Assembly (NCBI GenBank): GCA_029945625.1 | Contig: JAQSCW010000010.1 | Span: forward strand, 219,815-283,814 | Reading direction: 5' to 3' | DNA length: 64,000 bases | Origin: a bacterium | Lineage (GTDB): Bacteria > Bacteroidota > Bacteroidia > B-17B0 > Aurantibacillaceae | In this document: piece by piece, positions 28,635 to 38,169 of the stretch | Position numbering within the stretch: the stretch's first letter is position 1 | How the letters are laid out: each line of letters starts with the position of its first letter | Notes under the pieces: generated by a model | Told to the model about the DNA's origin: nothing | Database searches by the model: none | What the model saw: the letters and a program-made list of their open reading frames with translations, nothing else | Program-made: the position numbers and the translations under genes

Positions 28635-29216
28635 ATGGGTTCAGAAGTTCAGGGAACACAAACATTTGACAAGGCGAAACGCGCGGGATTAAAATTCAGC
28701 GAGGAAGCGATGACTACAGTTCAAACAATCATTTCGCATTATCCCGATGACAAACGAAAATCGGCTTTAATTCCTGTGTTGCACATTGCGCAAGCCGAAT
28801 TTGGCGGATGGCTCAGCGCAGAGACAATGGATTATGTGGCTTCCATTATTAAGATCCAACCTATTGAAGTATTTGAAGTGGCTTCTTTTTATTCCATGTT
28901 TCATTTGCATCCGGTTGGCAAATGTGTGTTTGAAGTGTGTCAAACCAGTTCCTGCTGGTTAATGGGCGGAGAAGATATTGTAAAATACATTGGCAAGAAA
29001 TTGAACCTTAAGGTGGGCGAAACTACCGCCGATGGTTTGTTCACCTTAAAAGTGGCCGAATGTTTAGGATCTTGCGGAACAGCGCCCATGCTGCAATGCG
29101 GCGCAAGTTACCACGAGAAACTCACCTACGAAAAGATCGACAAATTAATTGAGAGTTACCGTGCCGAAGGAAAACAAAAAAATTATACGGATTTAGATTA
29201 TAAAAACACCTTGTAA
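28635..29216 (+). CDS. nuoE: NADH-quinone oxidoreductase subunit E
   Basis: FEVCQTSSCWLMGGEDIV..., VAECLGSCGTAPMLQ 2Fe-2S motif. Confidence 0.94.
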   Translation: MGSEVQGTQTFDKAKRAGLKFSEEAMTTVQTIISHYPDDKRKSALIPVLHIAQAEFGGWLSAETMDYVASIIKIQPIEVFEVASFYSMFHLHPVGKCVFEVCQTSSCWLMGGEDIVKYIGKKLNLKVGETTADGLFTLKVAECLGSCGTAPMLQCGASYHEKLTYEKIDKLIESYRAEGKQKNYTDLDYKNTL

Positions 29217-29243
29217 AAAAATTCAAGAGGATAAAACATTTTT

Positions 29244-30581
29244 ATGGGAAAAAAATTACTGATACACAACGATAAAGTTCCCGGAATTCAAGGTCTTGCT
29301 GTTTATCGTCAACATGGAGGCTATGCTTCGGTTGAAAAAGCGTTAAAAACTATGACGCCCGATCAGGTGACCGATGAGGTAAAAAAATCAGGCTTACGTG
29401 GTCGCGGTGGCGCAGGTTTTCCAACCGGTTTAAAATGGAGTTTTTTGGCGAAGCCCGAGGGCGTTGCCCGGTACTTGGTGTGTAATGCCGACGAATCGGA
29501 GCCCGGCACATTTAAGGATCGCTATTTGATGGAGCACATTCCTCATGCCTTAATTGAGGGGATGATAACCTCTTCGTATGCACTGGGAGCAAAAGTATCT
29601 TATATCTATATCCGCGGCGAATATTTTTATGTGGCTCGTATTTTAGAAGTAGCCATTAAGGAAGCCTACGAAGCAGGTTGGCTCGGAAAAAATATTTTAG
29701 GAACCGATTTTTCGAATGATTGTTATGTTCATGTGGGTGCCGGAGCGTATATCTGTGGAGAAGAAACTGCTTTACTTGAATCACTCGAAGGCAAACGGGG
29801 TAATCCGCGCATCAAACCACCGTTTCCGGCAGTAGCGGGACTTTGGGGTTGCCCTACCGTTGTGAATAATGTAGAAACTATTGCAGCAGTTTGTCCCATT
29901 GTAGTAAATGGCGGAGAAGAATATGCGAAGATTGGGATTGGAAAATCAACCGGAACTAAATTGATTTCTGCCTCGGGACATATTAATAAGCCGGGTGTTT
30001 ATGAAATTGAATTAGGCTTACCTGTTGAAGAATTTATTTATAGCGAAGAATATTGTGGAGGTATCAGAAATGGCAAAAAACTTAAAGCGGTTGTTGCCGG
30101 AGGATCTTCAGTGCCAATTCTTCCCGCTGAACTGATCTTAAAAACCGCAAAGGGCGAACCCCGCTTAATGAGTTATGAAAGCTTGGGGGATGGCGGATTT
30201 ATTAGCGGCACCATGTTAGGTTCGGGGGGATTTATTGTGATGGACGAAGACACCAGTATTGTAAAGAACCTATTTACATTTGCCCGTTTTTACCATCATG
30301 AAAGTTGTGGTCAATGTTCTCCTTGCCGTGAAGGAACCGGTTGGATGGAGAAGGTGATCAAAAAATTCATAAATGGCACTGCTAATGAAAGTGATGTGGA
30401 TTTGCTGTGGGATATTCAAAGCAAGATAGAAGGCAAAACCATTTGTCCTTTGGGAGAAGCAGCAGCCTGGCCGGTTGCAGCGGCAATCCGCCATTTTAAA
30501 CAAGAGTTTTTAGACATTGCAAGAGCAAAGAAATTTGTGGATGTGAGTCATTATAACAGATTAAATAAAGTAGCAGTTTAG
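29244..30581 (+). CDS. nuoF: NADH-quinone oxidoreductase subunit F
   Basis: GLRGRGGAGFPTGLKWSF, GAGAYICGEETALLESLEGKRGNPRIKPPFPA, ESCGQCSPCREGTGWM. Confidence 0.96.
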   Translation: MGKKLLIHNDKVPGIQGLAVYRQHGGYASVEKALKTMTPDQVTDEVKKSGLRGRGGAGFPTGLKWSFLAKPEGVARYLVCNADESEPGTFKDRYLMEHIPHALIEGMITSSYALGAKVSYIYIRGEYFYVARILEVAIKEAYEAGWLGKNILGTDFSNDCYVHVGAGAYICGEETALLESLEGKRGNPRIKPPFPAVAGLWGCPTVVNNVETIAAVCPIVVNGGEEYAKIGIGKSTGTKLISASGHINKPGVYEIELGLPVEEFIYSEEYCGGIRNGKKLKAVVAGGSSVPILPAELILKTAKGEPRLMSYESLGDGGFISGTMLGSGGFIVMDEDTSIVKNLFTFARFYHHESCGQCSPCREGTGWMEKVIKKFINGTANESDVDLLWDIQSKIEGKTICPLGEAAAWPVAAAIRHFKQEFLDIARAKKFVDVSHYNRLNKVAV

Positions 30582-30637
30582 ACAATAAGCGCAAGCCTAT
30601 TTGCCTCGAACGGGCACTACAGAAACGTTTAATTCAT

Positions 30638-31621
30638 ATGAAAGTAACAATAGACGGAAAAGAAATTGATGTGCCAAAGGGAACTACCATTCTTCAGGCA
30701 GCCCGAATGATAGGCCATGAGGTGGCGCCACCTGCCATGTGTTATCACTCGAAATTAAAAACCAGTGGCGGGTATTGCCGTACCTGTTTGGTAAAAGTGG
30801 CACAAGGCAGTACTGCTAATCCAAACCCAATGCCTAAACCGGTGGCTTCGTGCAGAACGGAAGTAATGGATGGGATGGTAGTTGAGAATTTTACATCTCC
30901 CGAAATTTTAGAGGCCCGTAAAGGGGTGGTGGAGTTTTTACTGATTAATCATCCTCTCGACTGTCCTGTATGCGACCAGGCTGGTGAATGTAAATTGCAG
31001 GACCTTGGGTATGAAAATGGATCTGCCGCAACGCGATACGAATTTAAACGTCGCGAATTTGAAGTGATAGATATTGGTGAGAAGATTAAATTGCACATGA
31101 ACCGTTGCATTCTTTGTTACCGTTGCGTTAAAGTTGCCGACCAAATTACCGATGGCCGGGCACACGGTGTTATTTCAAGAGGCGATTCATCTGAGATTTC
31201 TACCTACATAGAAAAGGTGATTGATAACGACTTCTCGGGCAATGTGATTGATGTTTGTCCGGTTGGTGCTTTAACCGATAAAACGTTTCGTTTCAAACAA
31301 CGGGTATGGTTCACCAAGCCGGTAGATGCCCATCGCGATTGTAAGAAATGCAGCGGAAAAGCACGTGTATGGTTAAAGGGCGAAGAAGTACTTCGTGTAA
31401 CTTCCAGAAAAGATGAGTGGGATGAGTCGGAAGAGTTTATTTGTAACGATTGTCGTTACGAACATAAACGAAAAAGCGATTGGGTAATTGAGGGACCATC
31501 GCCGGTGAACCGCAATTCGGTGATCTCGCAAAATCAATACCAGCATTTAAATGAATTAAAAGTTCAGATCATGAAACAACAAAAAGCGTTAGGCTTTATG
31601 GATCTAAATAAAAAACCTTAA
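30638..31621 (+). CDS. nuoG: Short-form NuoG-like 2Fe-2S/4Fe-4S protein (lacks molybdopterin oxidoreductase-like domain)
   Basis: 327 aa; HPLDCPVCDQAGECKLQDLG, CILCYRCVKVADQI, VIDVCPVGALTDK; ends before any large C-terminal domain. Confidence 0.9.
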   Translation: MKVTIDGKEIDVPKGTTILQAARMIGHEVAPPAMCYHSKLKTSGGYCRTCLVKVAQGSTANPNPMPKPVASCRTEVMDGMVVENFTSPEILEARKGVVEFLLINHPLDCPVCDQAGECKLQDLGYENGSAATRYEFKRREFEVIDIGEKIKLHMNRCILCYRCVKVADQITDGRAHGVISRGDSSEISTYIEKVIDNDFSGNVIDVCPVGALTDKTFRFKQRVWFTKPVDAHRDCKKCSGKARVWLKGEEVLRVTSRKDEWDESEEFICNDCRYEHKRKSDWVIEGPSPVNRNSVISQNQYQHLNELKVQIMKQQKALGFMDLNKKP

Positions 31622-31639
31622 ACGAAAGAGGAGATAAAG

Positions 31640-32695
31640 ATGGCTGTATTCTTATTTTATAAATCGCTGTTGTGTTTGGCTGTGTTTGCAGTGTCGTTGG
31701 GCATAGCAGCTTATTCCACCTGGTGGGAGCGTAAATTTGCCGGATTGTTACAAGATCGCTGGGGTCCGAGCCGAGCCGGATGGTGGGGATTGCTGCAACC
31801 CCTTGCCGACGGTGGAAAGATGCTGTTCAAGGAAGAGATTATTCCAAATGTGTCGAACAAATTTTTATTTGTACTTGCTCCCGGTTTATTTATTGTAACC
31901 GCAATTATGGCAGGGGTATTAATTCCCTGGGCACCCGATTTGGTAATTAATGGCGTATCTTATCCTATGCAGGTGGCCGACATAAATGTGGGCGTCATTT
32001 TTTTGTTGGGCGTTACTTCCATTGGTGTATATGGTATCATGATTGGCGGATGGTCTTCAAATAATAAATATTCTTTGCTTGGTGCTATTCGTGCTTCGGC
32101 ACAAATGATTAGTTATGAATTGGCGATGGGAATTTCCCTGATCGCTCTGATTATTGCGTGTGGTGGCACACTGAGTTTCCGTGAAATAGTGGGAATGCAA
32201 GATGCCGGAGTGGCCAACATTGTTTTGCAACCTTTGGGATTTATTATCTTTTTTGTATGTGCTATGGCCGAAACCAACCGTGCGCCTTTTGACTTGGCCG
32301 AATGCGAAACAGAATTAGTGGGAGGATATCATACTGAATACTCCGCATTTAAACTGGGCTTATTTTTATTTGCAGAATACATCAACATGTTTGTGTCATC
32401 AGCGGTAATGGCCGGATTTTATTTTGGCGGCTATAACTTTCCTTTTTCGGCAGAGCTTTATCATATGATGGGACTTGAGCCCGGTTCGTGGATGATTAGC
32501 ATGATTGGTTTTATCGCCTATTTTACAAAAACCTGTATTTTCATTTCGGTGTTTATGTGGATCCGCTGGACTATTCCAAGGTTCCGTTACGATCAGTTAA
32601 TGAATTTAGGATGGAAGACCTTATTGCCTTTGTCGCTGTTTAATTTATTATTAACAGTGGTGATCGAGTTTTTTAGAGGGAATTTACATTTTTAA
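31640..32695 (+). CDS. nuoH: NADH-quinone oxidoreductase subunit H
   Basis: WWERKFAGLLQDRWGPSRAGWWGLLQPLADGGKMLFKEE, AETNRAPFDLAECETELVGGYHTEYS. Confidence 0.96.
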   Translation: MAVFLFYKSLLCLAVFAVSLGIAAYSTWWERKFAGLLQDRWGPSRAGWWGLLQPLADGGKMLFKEEIIPNVSNKFLFVLAPGLFIVTAIMAGVLIPWAPDLVINGVSYPMQVADINVGVIFLLGVTSIGVYGIMIGGWSSNNKYSLLGAIRASAQMISYELAMGISLIALIIACGGTLSFREIVGMQDAGVANIVLQPLGFIIFFVCAMAETNRAPFDLAECETELVGGYHTEYSAFKLGLFLFAEYINMFVSSAVMAGFYFGGYNFPFSAELYHMMGLEPGSWMISMIGFIAYFTKTCIFISVFMWIRWTIPRFRYDQLMNLGWKTLLPLSLFNLLLTVVIEFFRGNLHF

Positions 32696-32732
32696 TCAGG
32701 AGCGGAAGCAAAAAATTTAATTACGTTTTAAA

Positions 32733-33335
32733 ATGCAGTTAACCAACCGAAAAAAAGTAGTATCGAACAAAGAGCAAAGCTTTGCGGAACGAATATATTT
32801 TCCGGCGATCATAAAAGGAATGGCCATTACGTTCAGCCATTTGTTTAAGAAGCGACCTACCATCATGTATCCCGAACAGCAGCGCGAATATGCTCCCATT
32901 TACCGTGGTCAACATGTGTTGAAACGTGACGATAATGGGGCAGAACGTTGCACCTCTTGTGGTATGTGTGCCGTAGCTTGTCCTGCCGAAGCCATCACCA
33001 TGGAAAGTGCAGAACGCAAAAAGGGAGAAGAACATTTGTACAGGGAAGAAAAATACGCGGCCAAATACGAGATCAATATGTTGCGCTGTATTTTTTGCGG
33101 ATTGTGCGAAGACGCTTGTCCCAAAGAAGCGATCTTTTTAACCGATAAGATTGTGGATGCGCATTTTGAAAGAGATGAATTTATTTTCGGAAAAGATAAA
33201 TTGGTGGAAAAGATGGAGCAACGTGTCGACGTATCGAAACGTCAAACGCCGGAAGTATTGGCATTTAAAAAAATTCCGGGATTAAAACACAACGAATTGT
33301 TTACTGAAAAATTAGAAAAAGGGAAGAAGCATTAG
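32733..33335 (+). CDS. nuoI: NADH-quinone oxidoreductase subunit I
   Basis: Two 4Fe-4S motifs CTSCGMCAVACPAEA and CIFCGLCEDACPKEA. Confidence 0.95.
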   Translation: MQLTNRKKVVSNKEQSFAERIYFPAIIKGMAITFSHLFKKRPTIMYPEQQREYAPIYRGQHVLKRDDNGAERCTSCGMCAVACPAEAITMESAERKKGEEHLYREEKYAAKYEINMLRCIFCGLCEDACPKEAIFLTDKIVDAHFERDEFIFGKDKLVEKMEQRVDVSKRQTPEVLAFKKIPGLKHNELFTEKLEKGKKH

Positions 33336-33381
33336 AAGTTAAAAGGCAGAAGTTAGAGGTTAGAACGCAGAAGTTAGAAGT
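33333..33381. repeat. Tandem degenerate heptamer YAGAAGT x7, beginning with the nuoI stop codon
   Basis: TAGAAGT TAAAAGG CAGAAGT TAGAGGT TAGAACG CAGAAGT TAGAAGT read directly in 7-nt phase. Confidence 0.8.
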
Positions 33382-33421
33382 AAAGAGAATAGATATAAAA
33401 ACGATTTAAAGAGGTGGGAGA

Positions 33422-33463
33422 AAATCTTAAATCTTAAATCTTAAATCTTAAATCATAAATCAA
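33422..33463. repeat. Tandem heptamer AAATCTT x4 + AAATCAT + AAATCAA immediately before nuoJ
   Basis: Direct reading in 7-nt phase; reverse complement is GATTTAA-type. Confidence 0.9.
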
Positions 33464-33465
33464 TT

Positions 33466-33978
33466 ATGTTAGGTTACACAATCACACAATGGGTTTTCGG
33501 AATACTCTCCTTTTTGGCGATCATGTTCGCCTTAATGGTGGTCTTCAGTCGCAATCCGGTTAATTCTGTTCTATACCTGGTATTAACTTTCTTTTGTATT
33601 GCAGGGCATTACCTGGTGCTGAATGCTCAGTTTTTGGCGGTGGTGCACATTGCGGTGTATGCCGGCGCAATCATGGTTCTGTTTTTATTCGTGATTATGT
33701 TAATGAATCTGAATCAGGACACCGAACCTCAAAAAACCACCATTTCAAAAATCATTGCCGGAGTAATAGGCGGCATGCTTTTGCTGGTGCTTGTGGGAGT
33801 ATTAAAGGGAACCGAACAAATTCAGTTAAGTCAGTATGGCCACAGCGAAATAGGATTGGTGAAGAACTTAGGAAATGTGTTGTTTAAAGAATTTTTGTTT
33901 CCATTTGAAATTGTGTCGGTGTTATTACTCGCCGCATTGGTAGGGGCTATTATGATTGGGAAGAAGGAGATTAAATAA
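33466..33978 (+). CDS. nuoJ: NADH-quinone oxidoreductase subunit J
   Basis: FALMVVFSRNPVNSVLYLVLTFFCIAGHYLVLNAQFLAVVHIAVYAGAIMVLFLFVIMLMN. Confidence 0.95.
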   Translation: MLGYTITQWVFGILSFLAIMFALMVVFSRNPVNSVLYLVLTFFCIAGHYLVLNAQFLAVVHIAVYAGAIMVLFLFVIMLMNLNQDTEPQKTTISKIIAGVIGGMLLLVLVGVLKGTEQIQLSQYGHSEIGLVKNLGNVLFKEFLFPFEIVSVLLLAALVGAIMIGKKEIK

Positions 33979-34421
33979 TTTACGATTGACAAATTTACAA
34001 TTGACGATTGCATGAGCATTACACCCGAAATAATGAAATCCAGGTCCTTTCGATTTGCTTTAAGTACATTGAGAGTAATTGATAAGCTAAATGGCTCTGT
34101 CGCAAATGACATTATGGGTCGACAAGTGATGCGTTCGGCGACATCGGTTGGAGCGAATTACAGATCAGCTTGTAAGGCAAAATCTACTGCGGATTTTATT
34201 AATAATTTGAAAATAGTGGAAGAAGAGGCTGATGAGTCGGTGTATTGGCTTGAATTGATAAAGGAGTTTAATAGCGTGCAAAGTGAAGAGTTTGAAGCTT
34301 TACTCCGCGAATCAAAGGAATTGGATCGGATTTTTTCCAAATCAGCCATTACAGCGAAGAATAATAATAAGATTAAATGAAGTACCAATCGTAAATTGTC
34401 AATTAAAAAATCGTCAATAAA
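33970..34421 (+). mobile_element. Putative inverted-repeat-bounded cassette carrying a four-helix-bundle gene, inserted between nuoJ and nuoK
   Basis: Left repeat about 33970-34011 and right repeat about 34386-34421; gene-proximal ends match as inverted repeats at 17 of 19 bases (CAATCGTCAATTGTAAATT vs CAATCGTAAATTGTCAATT). Confidence 0.6.
34012..34380 (+). CDS. Four-helix-bundle protein (S23 / 23S rRNA intervening-sequence protein family)
   Basis: MGRQVMRSATSVGANYRSACKAKSTADFINNLKIVEEEADESVYWLELIKE matches the family hallmark (QxxRSxTSxGAN...DFI...EAxExxYWL). Confidence 0.9.
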   Translation: MSITPEIMKSRSFRFALSTLRVIDKLNGSVANDIMGRQVMRSATSVGANYRSACKAKSTADFINNLKIVEEEADESVYWLELIKEFNSVQSEEFEALLRESKELDRIFSKSAITAKNNNKIK

Positions 34422-34435
34422 ACTGAGTTAGACCT

Positions 34436-34747
34436 ATGATTAACGGAATTTCCATAAACATGTACCTGATGCTGAGCACCGTCATTTTTATTATTGGTGC
34501 CATAGGTGTGATGGCCAGAAGAAACACCATTATTATTTTTATGTGCATTGAATTAATGCTTAACGCAGTGAATCTTCTGCTGGTGGCATTTAGCACGCTG
34601 CATAACGATGGCAGCGGACAAGTTTTTGTATTTTTTGTAATGGCTGTGGCGGCCGCTGAGGTTGCGGTGGGCTTGGCAATATTGAGTATGATTTACAGAA
34701 ATGTAAAAAGTATTGATACGGATATTTTGGGGAATTTGAAAAATTAA
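34436..34747 (+). CDS. nuoK: NADH-quinone oxidoreductase subunit K
   Basis: GVMARRNTIIIFMCIELMLNAVNLLLVAFS, VFFVMAVAAAEVAVGLAI. Confidence 0.95.
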   Translation: MINGISINMYLMLSTVIFIIGAIGVMARRNTIIIFMCIELMLNAVNLLLVAFSTLHNDGSGQVFVFFVMAVAAAEVAVGLAILSMIYRNVKSIDTDILGNLKN

Positions 34748-34804
34748 GCTGGGCTTAAATTAGATATATTGAATAAAGAATTAATATAACGGTAAAAAAA
34801 TACT

Positions 34805-36694
34805 ATGATCAAGTTAGTGGCACTTATTCCTTTATTTCCTTTAATAGGTTTTGTGATTAATGGATTTTTTGGAAAGAAGATAAGTAAAGCAATGAGCGGG
34901 GGCATCGCTTCGTTGAGCGTATTCGCTTCCTTAATTGTTTCGGTGGGGGTGTTTATGGAGTTGCAGGGTTCCGAAAGTAAAACCCATGTGGTAAATGTAT
35001 TTTCCTGGATTACGTCGGGCATGTTAAATGTTCCATTTGAGTTTTTGGTTGACCCTTTATCCACCGTATTTCTGCTGATCATTACCGGGATTGGGTTTCT
35101 GATCCATGTTTATTCTATCGGTTACATGCACGACGATGAAGGATTTGCCCGCTTCTTTACGTATATGAATTTGTTTGTGTTCTTTATGTTATTGCTGGTA
35201 CTTGGGAACAATTTCCTGATCACATTTGTGGGTTGGGAAGGAGTGGGATTGTGCTCGTACCTTTTGATAGGTTTTTGGTTCAAGAATACCGCATACAATA
35301 ATGCAGCTAAAAAAGCATTCATCATGAACCGTATTGGTGACCTCGGTTTCTTGCTGGGCATCATTTTGATTTTTATCAATTTCGGAAGTATTACTTATGG
35401 CGAAGTATTTGACAAAGCCGGCACCGTAAGTGTTTCAACCATTACTACCATTGCGTTGCTGCTCTTTGTTGGTGCCATTGGAAAATCAGCACAATTGCCG
35501 CTATACACCTGGTTGCCTGATGCCATGGCCGGTCCTACCCCGGTTTCTGCTCTCATCCATGCGGCTACCATGGTTACCGCCGGTATTTTTATGGTGGCGC
35601 GCGCTAATGTATTTTATTCGATCAGTGCGGTGGCCAGCGAAACGGTGGCTATTGTAGGAGTCGTTACTGCAGTATTTGCGGCAACAATTGGTTTGTTGCA
35701 AAACGACATTAAAAAAATTCTGGCTTATTCTACTGTGTCACAATTGGGACTCATGTTTTTGGGTCTTGGCGTGGGAGCGTACAGCTCTTCGGTATTTCAC
35801 GTAACCACGCATGCCTTTTTTAAGGCCCTCTTATTTCTTGGGGCAGGCTCGGTGATTCATGCAATGGGTGGAGAGCAGGACATTCGCAAAATGGGAGGAT
35901 TAAGCAGTAAGATTAAGATCACTTTCATTACGATGCTTATTGGAACTATTGCCATCAGCGGCATTCCGCCATTCAGCGGATTTTTCAGTAAGGATGAAAT
36001 ATTGGCCCATACCTATGAACATAGCAAAACTCTGTGGTTCTTTGGCATGTTGGCTTCTATGATGACTGTGTTTTATATGTTCCGTTTGATGTTTCTTACT
36101 TTTTTCGGAAAATTCAGAGGTACCCATGCACAAGAACATCATTTGCATGAGTCGCCACCATCTATGACTTTTCCATTAATCGTTTTGGCCATACTGTCGG
36201 TAATTGGTGGTGTGTTAGGTTTTCCGGAGTTTTGGAATTTACCAAATTGGATGCACCATAATTTAGAACCGATTGTTCTTCGTCCGAATTATTCAATTTT
36301 AAGTCATGAAACCGAATGGTCTTTGATGGGAATAGCAGTAGCTGCAGCATTGGCCGTGGCTTATTTTGCTTACCTCATGTTTGAGAAATACAAAGTATTG
36401 CCGGCCGACAGAGAAGAGCAGTTAAAGCCGTGGCAGCGCCTTATTTACAATAAATACTATGTGGATGAGATTTACGATGCAGTGATTCGAAAACCATTGG
36501 ACGGAATCTCTAAAGTATTGCACAGCGTTGTGGACAAGGAATTGATCGACGGACTGGTAAACGGGGTGGGAAGCTCAGTGAAACTGGTGGGGGCTTCGGT
36601 GCGCTATTTTCAAAATGGAAATATTGGATTTTACCTTATGAACATGGTACTTGGAGTGGTATTGATTATATTATTAACGTTTATCATCAGATAA
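34805..36694 (+). CDS. nuoL: NADH-quinone oxidoreductase subunit L
   Basis: FFMLLLVLGNNFLITFVGWEGVGLCSYLLIGFW, GKSAQLPLYTWLPDAMAGPTPVSALIHAATMVTAG. Confidence 0.96.
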   Translation: MIKLVALIPLFPLIGFVINGFFGKKISKAMSGGIASLSVFASLIVSVGVFMELQGSESKTHVVNVFSWITSGMLNVPFEFLVDPLSTVFLLIITGIGFLIHVYSIGYMHDDEGFARFFTYMNLFVFFMLLLVLGNNFLITFVGWEGVGLCSYLLIGFWFKNTAYNNAAKKAFIMNRIGDLGFLLGIILIFINFGSITYGEVFDKAGTVSVSTITTIALLLFVGAIGKSAQLPLYTWLPDAMAGPTPVSALIHAATMVTAGIFMVARANVFYSISAVASETVAIVGVVTAVFAATIGLLQNDIKKILAYSTVSQLGLMFLGLGVGAYSSSVFHVTTHAFFKALLFLGAGSVIHAMGGEQDIRKMGGLSSKIKITFITMLIGTIAISGIPPFSGFFSKDEILAHTYEHSKTLWFFGMLASMMTVFYMFRLMFLTFFGKFRGTHAQEHHLHESPPSMTFPLIVLAILSVIGGVLGFPEFWNLPNWMHHNLEPIVLRPNYSILSHETEWSLMGIAVAAALAVAYFAYLMFEKYKVLPADREEQLKPWQRLIYNKYYVDEIYDAVIRKPLDGISKVLHSVVDKELIDGLVNGVGSSVKLVGASVRYFQNGNIGFYLMNMVLGVVLIILLTFIIR

Positions 36695-36708
36695 GAATTT
36701 AAGAATTT

Positions 36709-38169
36709 ATGTTGACAGTCTTATTAATAGCAGTTCCCTTTATAGCAGCCCTGCTGGTGTTTCTTACAAAAGGTGTTGGGGCCCGTAATCTGGCTTTGGG
36801 TTTTTCGGTAGTTGAGTTTGTAATATCACTTTTTGCTCTTTTCCAATACAAGTCCGATGCCGCTGCAGCGAGTCTCAGCTTTACTATGCCCTGGGTAAAA
36901 TCGTTGGGAATTAATTTCTCGGTAGGCTTAGATGGTTTGAGTATCCTTCTGGTTCTTCTTACTACTTTTTTGGTACCGCTCATTATTTTAAGTTCCTTTA
37001 AAAACACGTACTCCAATGCGCAAAATTTTTACGGACTTATCCTCCTCATGCAAATGGCCTTGGTTGGTGTGTTTGCCGCCAACGATGGGTTTTTATTTTA
37101 TGTATTTTGGGAATTGGCACTTATTCCTATTTATTTTATTTCATTAATTTGGGGAGGGGAAAATCGCGCAGCCATTACTTTCAAATTTTTCGTGTACACC
37201 TTATTTGGTTCGCTCTTTATGCTTATTGGTTTTATCTATCTCTACAACCATACCAATGTAGATGGCCTAAAATCATGGGCAATACACGACCTCTATAATG
37301 CAGGAAGAAGTTTGAGTGCGCCGCAACAAAGTGCTGTTTTTTGGTTGATCTTTATTGCTTTTGCCATTAAGATGCCCATATTTCCATTTCACACGTGGCA
37401 GCCTGATACGTATGTGAATGCGCCAACAGAGGGAACCATGCTCCTTTCGGGAATCATGTTAAAAATGGGAACCTTTGGGTTAATCAAATGGTTATTACCC
37501 ATCGTTCCATTAGGATTAGAGAGGTGGGGTCATACCGCGATTGTACTTTCGGTGATTGGAATTGTGTATGCATCGTGCATCGCAATTGTTCAAAAGGACT
37601 TTAAACGTTTGATCGCGTATTCATCGATTGCGCACGTGGGTTTAATTTCTGCAGGAATATTGTCATCGAATCAGCAGGGTATTCAGGGAGCGCTCATGCA
37701 AATGTTGGCACACGGGGTGAATGTAGTAGGGTTATTTTTTATTGCCGACATTCTATTACGTCATACCGGAACCCGTGAAATTGATAAATTGGGAGGCATC
37801 CGGAATATGAATGGTAATTTTGCAACCCTCTTTTTAATTATTGTTTTAGGTGCCGTAGCTCTTCCCTTAACCAATGGATTTGTAGGTGAGTTTTTGCTGA
37901 TCAATGGGCTGTATCAATATAGCGCCATTCTTGCCGGTTTTGCGGGACTCACCATTATTTTGGGCGCTGTTTATATGCTGCGCAGCTATCAACACATAAT
38001 GTTGGGCGAGCGAAAAGATGCGGGCATCGCATTTGGCTCTGTGGCATCTACCGATAAAGTGGTGTTGATCATCATTTGCTCAGCTATAATTGCATTTGGA
38101 GTGTATCCCAAACCATTGAATGATATTGCAGAAGAAGGAACGAAGATGATATTAATGTATATTAAATAA
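36709..38169 (+). CDS. nuoM: NADH-quinone oxidoreductase subunit M
   Basis: FYVFWELALIPIYFISLIWGG, KMPIFPFHTWQPDTYVNAPTEGTMLLSGIMLKMGTFGLIKW. Confidence 0.96.
   Translation: MLTVLLIAVPFIAALLVFLTKGVGARNLALGFSVVEFVISLFALFQYKSDAAAASLSFTMPWVKSLGINFSVGLDGLSILLVLLTTFLVPLIILSSFKNTYSNAQNFYGLILLMQMALVGVFAANDGFLFYVFWELALIPIYFISLIWGGENRAAITFKFFVYTLFGSLFMLIGFIYLYNHTNVDGLKSWAIHDLYNAGRSLSAPQQSAVFWLIFIAFAIKMPIFPFHTWQPDTYVNAPTEGTMLLSGIMLKMGTFGLIKWLLPIVPLGLERWGHTAIVLSVIGIVYASCIAIVQKDFKRLIAYSSIAHVGLISAGILSSNQQGIQGALMQMLAHGVNVVGLFFIADILLRHTGTREIDKLGGIRNMNGNFATLFLIIVLGAVALPLTNGFVGEFLLINGLYQYSAILAGFAGLTIILGAVYMLRSYQHIMLGERKDAGIAFGSVASTDKVVLIIICSAIIAFGVYPKPLNDIAEEGTKMILMYIK

Noticed and set aside
33594-33887. 97-aa ORF inside nuoJ in another frame
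   Set aside because: Fully embedded in nuoJ; Arg/His/Cys-rich frame-shifted translation.
34012-34380. Possibility that the four-helix-bundle gene is an Avd of a diversity-generating retroelement
   Set aside because: No reverse transcriptase, template repeat or variable repeat found in the window; kept as an S23/IVP-like protein.
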